Origin: Bryum argenteum
Taxonomy: Eukaryota; Streptophyta; Bryopsida; Bryales; Bryaceae
Length of the DNA stretch: 64,000 nucleotides
Assembly (NCBI GenBank): GCA_037043015.1
Contig: CM073327.1
Location: 6,058,727-6,122,726, forward strand
Reading direction: 5' to 3'
Under the pieces are notes generated by a model. The model was not told where the DNA came from. It worked only from the letters and a program-made list of their open reading frames with translations, and did not search any database. Of this stretch, positions 51,401 to 61,738 are shown in pieces; the stretch's first letter is position 1; every line of letters begins with the position of its first letter. The position numbers were made by a program, and so were the translations under genes.

Positions 51401-53638
51401 ACTGGCATATGCAGACACCTCCGAATTGTGCACTTCCCGAAATTTCATCACGATCAACAACACTTCTTATTGGTTGAACAAGGTCTACTGCCCAATCGAT
51501 CTGGTGCAAGAAGCAAGAGTTAGGGTTTACATTCAATCTGTTGTAGGAATTGGGTTTGGTCAGTACATACCAGGAATTTCTTGGAGTACCACACCTCCAA
51601 CTCTGCCCTGCTTTTCATTGCTTCACCAGGAGCATGCGACTTGTAGAATTCCTTGTAAAATTCGTCGAAAAGACTCGATTCTGAAGACTGGGAACTCACA
51701 TTGTCCAAAGCTTCTTCGACGTGCTCACTGCCTCCTTCCACTGCCACCTCTATCTGCACAAGCTCCGCCATATTGTCTTCTTCCTGCAACATCTTGACAG
51801 CAATGGTGTGCAACTTCTTCAAAAACCTCCCTACAAGGACTTGACAGTGTCAAATGTACTCCTCTCATCTTTCCAGGACGTTCTTTTGCTCCTACTAAAA
51901 ATAATTGCCTTTCGAGTTCATCGGCGGATCCTGTTTTGGCCTATTCAAAAATAGCACAAACGTTTATTGTAATCGAATCTCCAAATTAAAGACGGAGACT
52001 TTAATTTGAAAAAAAAAGCGGCGACCCCTTGCGAAATGAAGGGCCGCCAGAGAAGGGGCAGCGCGCTGCTAGGTCGGCGTTCGGCGCTGCGAGGAGGCAG
52101 GTCGGCGTCGGTGCCGCTCAGGTCGGCGTCGGTGCCGCTCAGGTCGGCGTCGGTCCGCTTAGGACCGGCTGTTACCCGGTCCGCCGGGCCCAGCCCCGGC
52201 TGCTACCCGGTTCGCCGGGCCAGCTAGCTGGTACGCGGTTCGCCGGGCCAGCGTTGCTGGTACCCGGTTCGCCGGGCCAGCGTTGCTGGTACCCGGTTCA
52301 CCGCGCCAGCCTTGCTGGTACCCGGTTCGCCGGGCCAGCCTTGCTGGTACCCGGTTCGCCGGGTCAGCCTTGCTGGTACCCGGTTCGCCGGGCCTTGCCG
52401 GTCCCATTCCTATCCTTACCCGGCAAGACCGTCCTAGCAGCTATACCAGGCCGTTGCATGGACCATTCTGCGTGCCGGTTCTCAACTGTGTTGTAGCAAT
52501 TCATGTGCTTGTGACCTCGGGTCTCGGCGTTTGACTAGGATAATTTCATCAACAATAAATATGTTCTCCTTACAAAGTCACGGGAATCGTTATGAATATG
52601 ATTTATATTCACGAAAATTGAACAAACATATATTAAATAGTTGTGTAAATTTTTCTTTCTCAAATACTATTAAATCGTAATCTTCATTTGCGTTTTGTAA
52701 AAACATATCTCATCTCTAGAGGTGAATACTAAAATATGCCCATACTCTTTCATGCCACTCTGGAATTATGACAGGTCATTTACCTGCTCACTAATGATTG
52801 CCTATTTTAACATACACATGCGAATCAAGTCACACTTGATAATACTATACCATGATACAATCATGGCTCTATATATGTCATGGAAATCTATATCGTCAAA
52901 CTTTGAAACTACATACCGAAGAATGTACTCTCGTTGATTGTATACTTAATCAATCCTAAATCCTCCCAATAAACCAGGAAGTAAGGTTTTTCATGTACCT
53001 CCTCTAACTCTTCTGCACTTGTCTCAAATCCATCGGCTACATCATTCTCTGTCTTCTGATCTGTGATGCCTTCTGCGCTCTCGGCCATATCATTGACTCT
53101 TTTCTCCTCAAACATTAGAGCTTCTTCTCCAGATTCATTGACTTCCTCTTCCGATTCTTTGCGAGCCTGAGGACAATCCATGCTGGTGTTAATATAAAAA
53201 CGAATTCAATAATTTTTAGTCACTTTGTAATATCAACATAACTGTAATACATTACATAATTACCTCATTTGTAGAATCTTCACCTCCATCGTCCTCTCCA
53301 TCCACGCATTCAGTCTGGCTAGATGTCCTGAACTGCCTTCTTCGCCCTTCCTCCTCCTCGTCTTCAGCTTCCTCTGTCCCGAAACTCTCCGGCACACTAT
53401 CGAGGTTGAGCGATCGCATTTTCACAGTCCGCCTGAACGGCGGTAGCACATCATCGTCAATCAGTATGTCATACGCGTCTGGCTCCTGATCATCGCCGCT
53501 ACAGCTTCTTCCATCGCGCTTCCGCAAAGCACTCCGCCTCTGTGCTTTGGAATTAGTAAACTTCGTACCTCCTCTCCGCTTCTTCTTTCTCTGCCCTATC
53601 TCCTTTCCTCTCTCACTACCGCTAGCAGATTCGTCCAT
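45439..53638 (-). CDS. Acidic protein of unknown function, 389 aa, four exons, with a 5.8-kb satellite-bearing intron
   Basis: Exons in transcript order: 53638-53264, 53166-52946, 51826-51571 and 45756-45439 (stop). Phases 0, 2 and 0 and the sum of 1,170 nt fit one frame, which supports joining exons across the repeat array. The N-terminus is Lys/Arg-rich (RKKKRRGGTKFTNSK), a likely nuclear signal, followed by long acidic runs (EEAEDEEEEGRRR). The middle has VHEKPYFLVYWEDLGLIK; exon 3 has DEFYKEFYKSHAPGEAMKSR; the end is basic (RLKPRRSPRLARKLQSF). No domain is recognised. It ends 131 bp upstream of the ParB-like ATG on the same strand. Its start faces the transposase gene across about 1.1 kb. 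The acceptor of exon 3 is weak, so its edge is less sure. Confidence 0.6.
45905..51360. repeat. 5.4-kb satellite array, unit about 415 bp with 1.47-kb higher-order repeats, inside an intron
   Basis: The landmark aggaggatgggcc starts at 46,098, 46,513, 46,919, 47,334, 47,822, 48,387, 48,802, 49,291, 49,857, 50,273 and 50,801, giving spacings of about 415, 406, 415, 488, 565, 415, 489, 566, 416 and 528. The 488/565/415 pattern repeats, so 47,334-48,801 and 48,802-50,272 are two copies of a 1,468-1,471-bp higher-order repeat. Units also contain a shorter sub-repeat of about 70 bp (aaaaaccagcctcaggc ... gagaagccttcatcggcac). Long minus-strand frames such as those reading GWLALWVCSGGALGVGL are by-products of the repeat. 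Confidence 0.9.
52075..52405. repeat. GC-rich minisatellites (21 bp and about 30 bp)
   Basis: Three copies of a 21-bp unit (gtcggcgtcggtgccgctca) at about 52,085-52,160 are followed by about eight copies of a roughly 30-bp unit (tacccggttcgccgggccag) at 52,167-52,405. The unit holds the imperfect palindrome CCCGGTTCGCCGGG. It lies in the second intron of the acidic-protein gene and contrasts sharply with the AT-rich surroundings. Confidence 0.9.
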
Positions 53639-54782
53639 ACTGCTTTCACTAAGATAACTTATCGCACGTACAACGTAACGAATCCAAGTCTTGCCACTGC
53701 AAATGAAGAGGTCGAACTATGACTTTGAACTCCACTATATAGGTTCCCTGCGCGACTGAGAAACCCTAATCTGTCACCGTGTATTCCCTAAGACACCGCT
53801 ATGACCGTGTCTCACAATTCAAAATAAGTAAACTTATAATGTCAGCTAATATCTACCTGAATCTCTGACAGTGACGGCCGCCGTCACTTTACATCTAACA
53901 CAAACTTCTTTTTTCGACGGCTCTTAAATTTTTAATCCTAACTACTTAATGGCATTTTGTCCGTCCAGATAATGTAGTTATTATTGGTTCTGCGCATTTA
54001 AATCATCATGCTCACAATTCGGAGTATCCGATATCTGTATGTCTTATTATAATAATTACGTCTAATAAGTATTCTTTACCTATGCCAACACCCTACACCA
54101 AATTCTCGTATTTGAACATTCGAAATGCACCTTAGTCTCTCTCTCTCTTCGCACTTGTTGATGTTGTTTTCTCGCGTATGTCTATCATGGCATCCTCTAC
54201 TCTCTTACTTGCCGCTGCAGACGTCATTGCGATCAGATCTGAAGACTTAAGTCCTCCCATTTGCATTCCTCCGGGAGTGGGTGGAGTGGCTGAAGTCACT
54301 CCGTCTTGGCTAGCAATTCGATTCGGGTTTGATGAGTCCTCTCTTTGGTTAGAGAAACATGTCATGGATCCAAACACCAATCTTGTCCTATACTCCGTGC
54401 TTGTCGAACCAGTCGACCTAGACAGTAATTGTAGAATGTATAAGCTCGGCCCGGACAAGATCGCTTTGTTCGGCATGACAGAAGTCTGTCATGAACGCCT
54501 CCACCGTCCTCCTCACTCCTCGTAGTTCTTCTACCATCTCCACTTTGTTGTTCCGATTCTTAGTCGTGTCAAGGTCGAACCCGACTCAAGTCCGAATCGA
54601 TATTTCGATTCATCCGAAGATGAAAGAAAAGTGTCCGAAAGCGGTCTCGCCGATCGTCATCGAATCTGCCTCCCCCTTCCTCTGATTCTGAACACAATCT
54701 CAGAACCAACCGCTACTCTATTCCAGCATCCAATGTCGTAAAACCCAAAAACATTCTTTCCTCGCTCCGTAGACTAGGTAGC
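53639..54782. promoter_or_regulatory. Divergent intergenic region between the acidic-protein gene and the transposase gene
   Basis: About 1.1 kb separates the two divergent start codons, so promoters for both probably lie here. Short frames such as 54,178-54,525 (+) show no recognisable domain and could be leader exons of the transposase gene. Confidence 0.45.
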
Positions 54783-57700
54783 ATGTCTCGCAACAAAACT
54801 ATACTCAAAAAAATCGATTTCCATTCCATTCGTACTTATAACGTCTCTTTCCTGCCTCCCACTTTCAATGGTGATGTCTTGTACATTCTTCCTCCTGTTC
54901 TACCAACTACTGCTGTCAAGGTAGCAAAGTCTATGGAAGGGATGGACAAAAGATACGATGGTCATGTGTGGACCAGGACAATGACTACTAACATCAGTAA
55001 CAACCTCGGATTGTCTTTCCGCTACTCTAACTGTGTAGGTCATCTTCAATGCCACAATGGGAACTGCGGCTTCTTACTACGTCCCGACCGCAGAGCAAAG
55101 GTGAATGAGGTGGAGTTCGAGGGCTTTACCAAGGACCCCTTCTCGGTCGGCCAAGCACCTCCTCCTTCTTCAACACTGCTCTGTAAGATCTGCAAAGAAC
55201 CTCCCGTTTGTGTTGCTGTTTGCCATTCTAAAATCTTTTACGTGTTCGGAGAGGAGAGTCAAGAGCGAGTGTGTGTGCATATCGGTACCCACGAACATCC
55301 TGTCAAAGTCGGGGACTACAGATGTGCACGTAAAATCATTGATGAGCTAATAGAGGAGCATGTAGAACGTAACCCACAAGCAACCACGTCCAAAATAGTC
55401 ATGGAGGCTAGCAAGGACTTACTTGGAAACTTACTTCTCCGTGAAGAAGGTGACCCTATAACCTCCAAGCTCACCCTGCAGGAACTAGAACCTATCTTCG
55501 ATCAGTGTAAAGAGCTGAACTCTCCCAGCGTGAGGAATCGTATTACCACTTTTAAGCACTTGCGCAGATACGGTGTTCTTGATGGGATCACCAAGCTTCG
55601 AGGCCTCAGCAACTGGGCTTACATCCAACGTAACCAATTCCCGGGCCAAGGACATGAAAGTGACAAAGTGTTCATTTTCAAGATGTCCGAGGTCGGTCCC
55701 GGAAGCGGTGTTGACCTTGTTCGTCGTATGCAGCCTACAGGCGACCTGTCCCACGCGTGGATGATGTTCGACCATGTCAAGCGTGTCAAGAACTGGACCA
55801 CCATGGCATGCCACGTGTATGACTCTAAAATCTGCCGAATTCTAACTATTGCATGCTGTGATTTCCAGTCTGAAGATGGAGAAGCTCAAATCGTCTTCTG
55901 GAAGAACCTAAACCACGTCATGGGCAGAAACGGAGTGGAGGCGCCGCAGTTTCAAGGGTTCATGGCCGACAGTGCGCAGGCCAACTGGAATGCTGTGCGG
56001 ATCATTTACGGCTCCGGTGACCCTAAAGTCCCTATGGAAGGCCGCGAGCGGACTTGCTACTTCCATTGGACGCAATCCCTAGAGAAACACACCAAGCAAT
56101 ACATCGTGCACGAGCTGCAGGATCAACATCGACATCTTTGTAAGCAATACAAAGATGCACGCACCATGGCTGAGGCGGAGACAAGATACTGGGCGATCCG
56201 AGCGTGGTGGGCGTCGGCGCAGGCCACCTCCGAAGTTGGATTATGTCACCTGGAACACTGGCTTGCATTCTGGCACTTCCGATACAGGCAATGGGGTGGC
56301 TTCATGGAACTAGTGAGTCCGCAACCTCTGTAGCAATTATGTACCGTCCTTTTATGTCAAGTAAATCCGTAACTTTTATTTACTTTTTTATCATAGATTT
56401 TTTCTTTTTTACGATTGCATTTATAACATCTAAAAATATTTGAAATTTTAAAAATTCTATTTTTAGACCAGACCTTCGGTGACGAAAGTCTAACCTGCTC
56501 TGGATATTGAGATCAATTTTTCTCTTATTAAGTCAAATGTCTTTACACCTTGCAGGAAAATAAATATTCCGCAGAGGAGCTCGCGGAGATGCCTTCATGT
56601 AACCTTGCAGAATCTATCCATAACAAATGGTTGCAAGCGTCCGGCAACAAGGGTGGGGACTTGTACGTTGCTGCTGTCGATGATTACGTTCGCGCTTTCC
56701 TCCAAGTGGTGGGTTACCACGACTTCAACGGAGGTGGCAAGGGTGGTAGTGGACCAACATCCGAAGAACTATTACTCCGTGTTGCTCATAAAGCTCGACG
56801 AACCGGCGATCCATCTAGCCTCACAAGGGCAGTTTCTGACTTTCCAGGAGCTGAAAAGTTTTGTACCCGAGACGCCCACCTTGAGGGGGCTGAGGTGTTC
56901 GGTTCCAAGAAACGTAAGGCTGATGTTCCAATTGGAGCTGATGATGAAACGCACAGACCTGACACCGTGAGCTACTCACGTCCCCGAATTGGGAGAAGGG
57001 TTACCCGAGCCCTTGCTGAAAATCTGAGTACTATCCATGAAGAGGATGAACTTGACGAGCCACCGGCATTACCATTTACTTTTGCTACACCTAGTATTGT
57101 ACGTGTGACCGCGGTTCAGGAGACTAAAGTAGACGAGAGGTTGTGGCACATTGCCCGTTTGAGGGAGAATTCCTCCAAGGCTTGTTGGGGTATCATGCGA
57201 AAGAGTAAGAAAAGATGTGACTCACGAATTATTCAGAAGGGGAAGGCCACCGCAGCTCCAACATACACCGGAGTATGGCAACGCCCTCAAGAGGGGCCAA
57301 GAAAAATTGATCAGTTCTTTTTTTGTGCGGATGATATTGACAGGTGTGTGAAGGGTCATCGTCGCAAGTGGATTGATCCATTCTCTCTAAGCGAGGATAG
57401 ACCCCCTATTCCTTCGATATGGCCTGTTAAGATAGGAACTAACCTTACACGTGATGAAATGGAGGCGTTAGAGAATGCGGGCTTCCGACTACCCCAAAAA
57501 GAACAGCTTCCTACGCAACGCACTTTCAATAATGCTGCCCCACCAAGAGACTTGTCCCATATTCCAGTTCCGGAGAAGCCGGACGTGTTCCCTAGGTCAA
57601 GAAGATCGAAGAACATGAAACGCATTCCAGCAATGACTTCAAAGCACATGAAGATTATTGAGTCTGCCACCTCAATGCAGGCCAAAATTCTGAAGGTGAC

Positions 57701-57995
57701 CATGATCCCGCAGCCTGGTTTTGGATGTATCGTAGACTTGGAGTCGGATTCGGATGCAGTTTATAGACTTTCAATTAGTAAATTCCCGGATTGCTCATGC
57801 CCAGTGTTCAAGAAGACAATTTCTTCGCTAGGGCGGAGAGATCCATACCGACCGTGCAAGCACCTATACTTCATCACGGTATTGGTTTGCAAATTTGATC
57901 CGGATGCGGACCTCTTCATCCACGCGGCCACTCTTAGTTTCAACGAGGTGAAGAAGATTCTGGAGGGAGGAATCCTAGACCATGCTACAGATTAG
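54783..57995 (+). CDS. MULE-type transposase with DDE core and SWIM zinc finger, 989 aa, two exons
   Basis: Exons 54783-56312 and 56556-57995 join GT-AG in phase 0 and give 989 aa with no stop. An N-terminal Cys-rich segment (CVGHLQCHNGNCGF, LLCKICKEPP) is probably the DNA-binding finger. The catalytic core has first-Asp region WMMFDHVKRVKNW (Asp at about 330), second Asp at about 396 in GFMADSAQANWNAVR, and the CYFHW motif (His at about 428), followed by the charged helix expected to hold the Glu. A SWIM finger C-S-C...C-K-H lies at residues 923, 925, 944 and 946. MULE transposases bind the inverted repeats and cut and rejoin the element, leaving 8-11 bp duplications, which matches the 10 bp seen. 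The gene is 476 bp from the right end and the frame is intact, so the element may be recent or active. Confidence 0.9.
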
Positions 57996-58417
57996 AATGC
58001 CTTATATCTCTTCATCTACATACGCTATATGTTAGTCTTATGATTGTGTTCTTCACACTTTATGTGAGATTTTTTCTCAACTTATTAAATATAATTATAC
58101 GAGTATCTACATGTAGAGCAAGCCTTGCCAATTTTGTCTAACTTGGAGTACTAATCACTTAGTAATATTACCTTAGAAACCACTTTACATTTACGAATTG
58201 TGATGTACTCTCGAGTTTTGTAGCTCAAGTCTAACCAAATTCAAGGAACTTAAGCCTTACTTTCCACGGGTTTGGGTCACAAAATCCACGGTTATAAGTC
58301 AAGAATATTCGAATATTCCCGGGAATATTCCAAAATCATTCGCAAATTTTTTCAAAAACCCTATTTTTAGAAATATTTTTACTAAAAATAAAAACTCCCC
58401 CCTAAAAATTCAGAATC

Positions 58418-58458
58418 TTACCGCTCACCGCTCACCGCTCACCGCTCAACGCTCACAC
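58418..58458 (-). repeat. Right terminal inverted repeat core (41 bp)
   Basis: Exact reverse complement of 30,290-30,330, ending 13 bp inside the right element end. Read inward it is GTGTGAGCGTTGAGCGG followed by TGAGCGG heptamers. Confidence 0.9.
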
Positions 58459-58471
58459 GGTAGCAACGTCC

Positions 58472-58481
58472 GCTTTAATCC
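58472..58481 (+). repeat. Target-site duplication, right copy (10 bp)
   Basis: GCTTTAATCC, identical to 30,267-30,276 and immediately outside the right terminus. Confidence 0.85.
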
Positions 58482-60620
58482 TTGACCCCTAAATGTAGTG
58501 TATCGATGTTAGAATTTAACATTGAAGATAACGGAGCTAAAATTTAGAGGACGTGTGTTATGGGCGGAATTCGATGGGTTGAATGACTTGAATCTCAAAT
58601 CAAGTTTAGTACCTAGCATAAAAAAATTCAAATCCATCCAGTATGGTATGAGTTTATGGCATGCACTTTTGTGAAGGCAACTTTATTTTGAGGGTTCTGA
58701 AACATGGTGCATGTTTTATCATTGCAAGTCCATTCATTGAATGTGGATGATCACTTTTGCATGAATTTCTTTCAAATAAGTATGATACCAAGATGAACTT
58801 CAAAACTTAGTTTCAAATTAGAAGTTTTTTTATCTGAATAATTTGAACTTGGTTGAGATCCAAATAATTGAGTTTCATTACCAGGAGACTTTGGATAAAG
58901 GTAAGGCTATTCAAACTTTAAAAGACTCTCAAAAATGTTGTATTTTGACATTTGGATGTAATAAGGTTCATCTTCGCAAATAAAATCTTATGAACGAAGA
59001 GTTTCTATAAACATAGGAAGCTCAAGAATAAATTCTTAACAAGCTCATGTGTGGAAACCCGTATATAAGGATATTAATATTAGATTAGCAAGGGGAATAC
59101 AATGAATATCGAATTGATCGAAGGTACTAATACAGTTCATATTTGACCTTTCCGATCCTTGAAACCACTTCTTGCATAAAATCAATAGTATGATAGTAAG
59201 AATGTTTCATTTAGCTCTATCAATATATTTCACTCAATGACTCAAGAAATGTGCACGACATGATGTCACAAAAGAGCACGATGTGACAAAAGAGCATCTT
59301 GTAATTCTTGTTTGAAATCAAGCTAGCACAAAAATGGCCAGTGATGATGGGAAGAATTGACTTTCCACCACTCAAATTCAAAGTTCCTTTTTGCATCTAT
59401 TACAACCAAGAAAGAATGTCTAGCTACCACACAAACAATGAAACTAGTATTTTGTTCTTGGCTTGTTTTCTAAATTGCATAACAGAATGGTCCAGATGTT
59501 CTCCAATGATTTAGCTCTGGTTTTCTTTTTTTGTGGTTTCCCCTCTATTTTCTATCATTATGATAAGGCCCTCTTCATTTTCAAATGACCAAACTGAGCG
59601 CAACTCACAAAGGTTCCTCAAGAATCTAATCCTTCAACCGTAAGTAACCCCATCCATCCTTGTCCGATCAATGAGACCTCTACTACCATTCAACTTCCAA
59701 TTCCTTATAATTTTATCATTAAATTTGCATTCCTTCAATTCCCTTCATTGTCCTAGGATATTTACGATCTCTTATTAACATGAAATTTTTTACATTCGCT
59801 TTTGTGCATCAATAGACTATACTAGTATGATTGCCATTTTGTAGTGTTGAACTCAAATGTTCAAAGGTACGACAATTTGTGCAACTTATAAAATTGTACT
59901 CTACAGCTTGTAAAGAAGCCATGTCTAAACTTGGTCTTGAATGCACTAAAGTATATCAATGCTCTCCAAAAAATTCCAATGTCTCTACCCCTCAACCAAC
60001 ACTTTATTGTAGTTTTTATGGGAGCAGTCTGTAGAAAGTGCTATTTTCTTACTTCTACCTTTTATGAAATGGCAATTGCGTCCTTTCTACATGTCAAAGT
60101 AGATGGTGTAGAAGAAGGATGACGTAAGTATAGAATACTTTAATCCAAATGATTGAGCTTTTGTGAAAACAAGATTTATAGACTAGCCCCTAAAGATCCT
60201 TGATGCATAATTTCTCAAACTATAAAAACGACCTTCTAAATCACGACCAAAGGCATTGAGTCTCAGCATTATGTAGGATATCCAATCAATATCCAACCAT
60301 AAGTACTTCATCTCGACTCTGTTTTGACGAAGTCAATTGGGTTGGGTCCCAAATGAAGTCTTATTTGTGTGGTATATATTGCACACCCATACATTGAAGT
60401 ATGTACTAATGGCATGCATTTTGGTGGAGGCACTTTGTTTTTGGGATTCCAATCACTGGGCATGTTTTACGCTTGCAACCTAATTATGTAAAATTATAAA
60501 TTTCTTTTATATAATCATTATCTTAAAATGGAAAATCTGTATACAGAAGATTTTTGATCCTTATAACTTTGGTACTGGATTTGCAATTATGCATTATATT
60601 TGAAGAACTAAATATTCACT
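58482..60620. repeat. Right half of the split dispersed repeat (copy C)
   Basis: From about 59,140 to 60,600 the sequence matches copies B (19,660-21,120) and A (9,890-11,250), including gaattgactttccaccactc at about 59,354 and gacaatttgtgcaactta at about 59,871. Together with 29,570-30,266 it rebuilds a repeat of about 2.8 kb, close to the 2.7 kb of uninterrupted copy B. No coding capacity is seen. Confidence 0.75.
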
Positions 60621-61738
60621 TGTATTTCCATCTGGCGTTCAAACTCAACCTTTGTTTCTTGGATTGACATTCAAATCAAATACAATTTATTAAGAGAAAT
60701 CTTAGCTCAATCTTAAATGTGATGGTAATAAGGCCTGCTCTATTTTAGAGTAAGAGGTTTAACCCCAAAATGTCTCAGGGTATATTTAGCCAAAAACTCA
60801 TGTATCTTGAAAGTTTCATAGGTAAAGATGAAGATAAGTTATTTAGATCTTAATTGTACAAACTTATAGTAGACTTAATCTAGGTAACAAGGAATAAAAT
60901 CTGAATCATGAAGCCTCATATATTGCAAAATCATAACGTATTAGCCCTCAAACCAGACCACAAAATTTCATCATTTTCACTTTGAAGTGGAAATGTTTCT
61001 GGTCAGCAAAGTTACTACAATGAAAAAACCTCCATCTAGAAATTTGTTCATATTCATCTCACTAACATCCTTATACCCAAAAAATCCATCATAGAAAATC
61101 CTTAACCCAAATAATAGTCTTGGAGTATTGAAAATTGCCAAAACTTCTAAGAAGGAAAAATAGTCCAAAACTACACCCCTTGCACTCAAATTCTTGCCCT
61201 ACCTTCACAACACCTTTGATTGGGTCAAGGTTTCTACCCCCAAAACTACACTCTAATTGAAATCCCTCCCCAAAAATGAAGTTGAAGTACAAGAGTGGAT
61301 GAAGGAGATATATCTCTTCAGAAATCATCCATCTTTTCATTGCAGAGTCATCATATATACCAAAAAAATTCAGATCATAAATCTTCCAACTATAAAGTAA
61401 TTGAATTTTATCTAAAGATTGCATTGATGCCAAAAAATTCATGAAGAAGTATTTACTTTTGGAAATTTCCAATTTACTCTCAATTGATAGTTTACCAAAA
61501 GGACAGTAGGTCATACACCGACCTTTAGGCATGCTTGATATTTGTTTTCTTCCACCTGGAAGTACATATATAGAGAGAATTTGAACCTCTATTTACAACA
61601 ATCCTCTACAAGATACTGATGTGGCTAGGGCTATTTACCTCTACTTATAAACATTTGCAAAGAAATGTTTCCACCTTTAGAATTGCGGTCAAGGGCAAGA
61701 ATGTCAAGATAGAACCAATGAAGATTAAAGTGCTACTT
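60621..61738. other. Spacer with a fragment of the second dispersed repeat family
   Basis: About 61,170-61,330 matches 12,930-13,100 and 17,610-17,780 (ccttgcactcaaattcttgc). The right 200 bp probably hold the 3' UTR of the minus-strand kinase gene. Confidence 0.5.

Larger units (their letters stand above)
30277..58471. mobile_element. Giant 28.2-kb MULE-type DNA transposon carrying transposase, DNA-methyltransferase-like, ParB-like and accessory genes
   Basis: The ends form a terminal inverted repeat. After 13 variable bases on each side (both starting GG), a 41-bp perfect inverted repeat follows at 30,290-30,330 and 58,418-58,458. It is built of GTGTGAGCGTTGAGCGG plus TGAGCGG heptamers. 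Weaker inverted similarity (aaccgtggat) recurs about 160-190 bp from each end. A perfect 10-bp target duplication flanks the element. Gene order from the left: methyltransferase-like (-), coiled-coil/RING-like (+, broken), RNase H-like (-, broken), ParB-like (-), acidic protein with satellite intron (-), MULE transposase (+). The size is far above typical MULEs of a few kb. Insertion interrupts a dispersed repeat seen whole at 18.4-21.1 kb. Confidence 0.85.

Noticed and set aside
52006..52534. Frames of 70-155 codons rich in Gly, Pro, Ala and Arg on both strands
   Set aside because: Produced by the GC-rich minisatellite; no splice or homology support.
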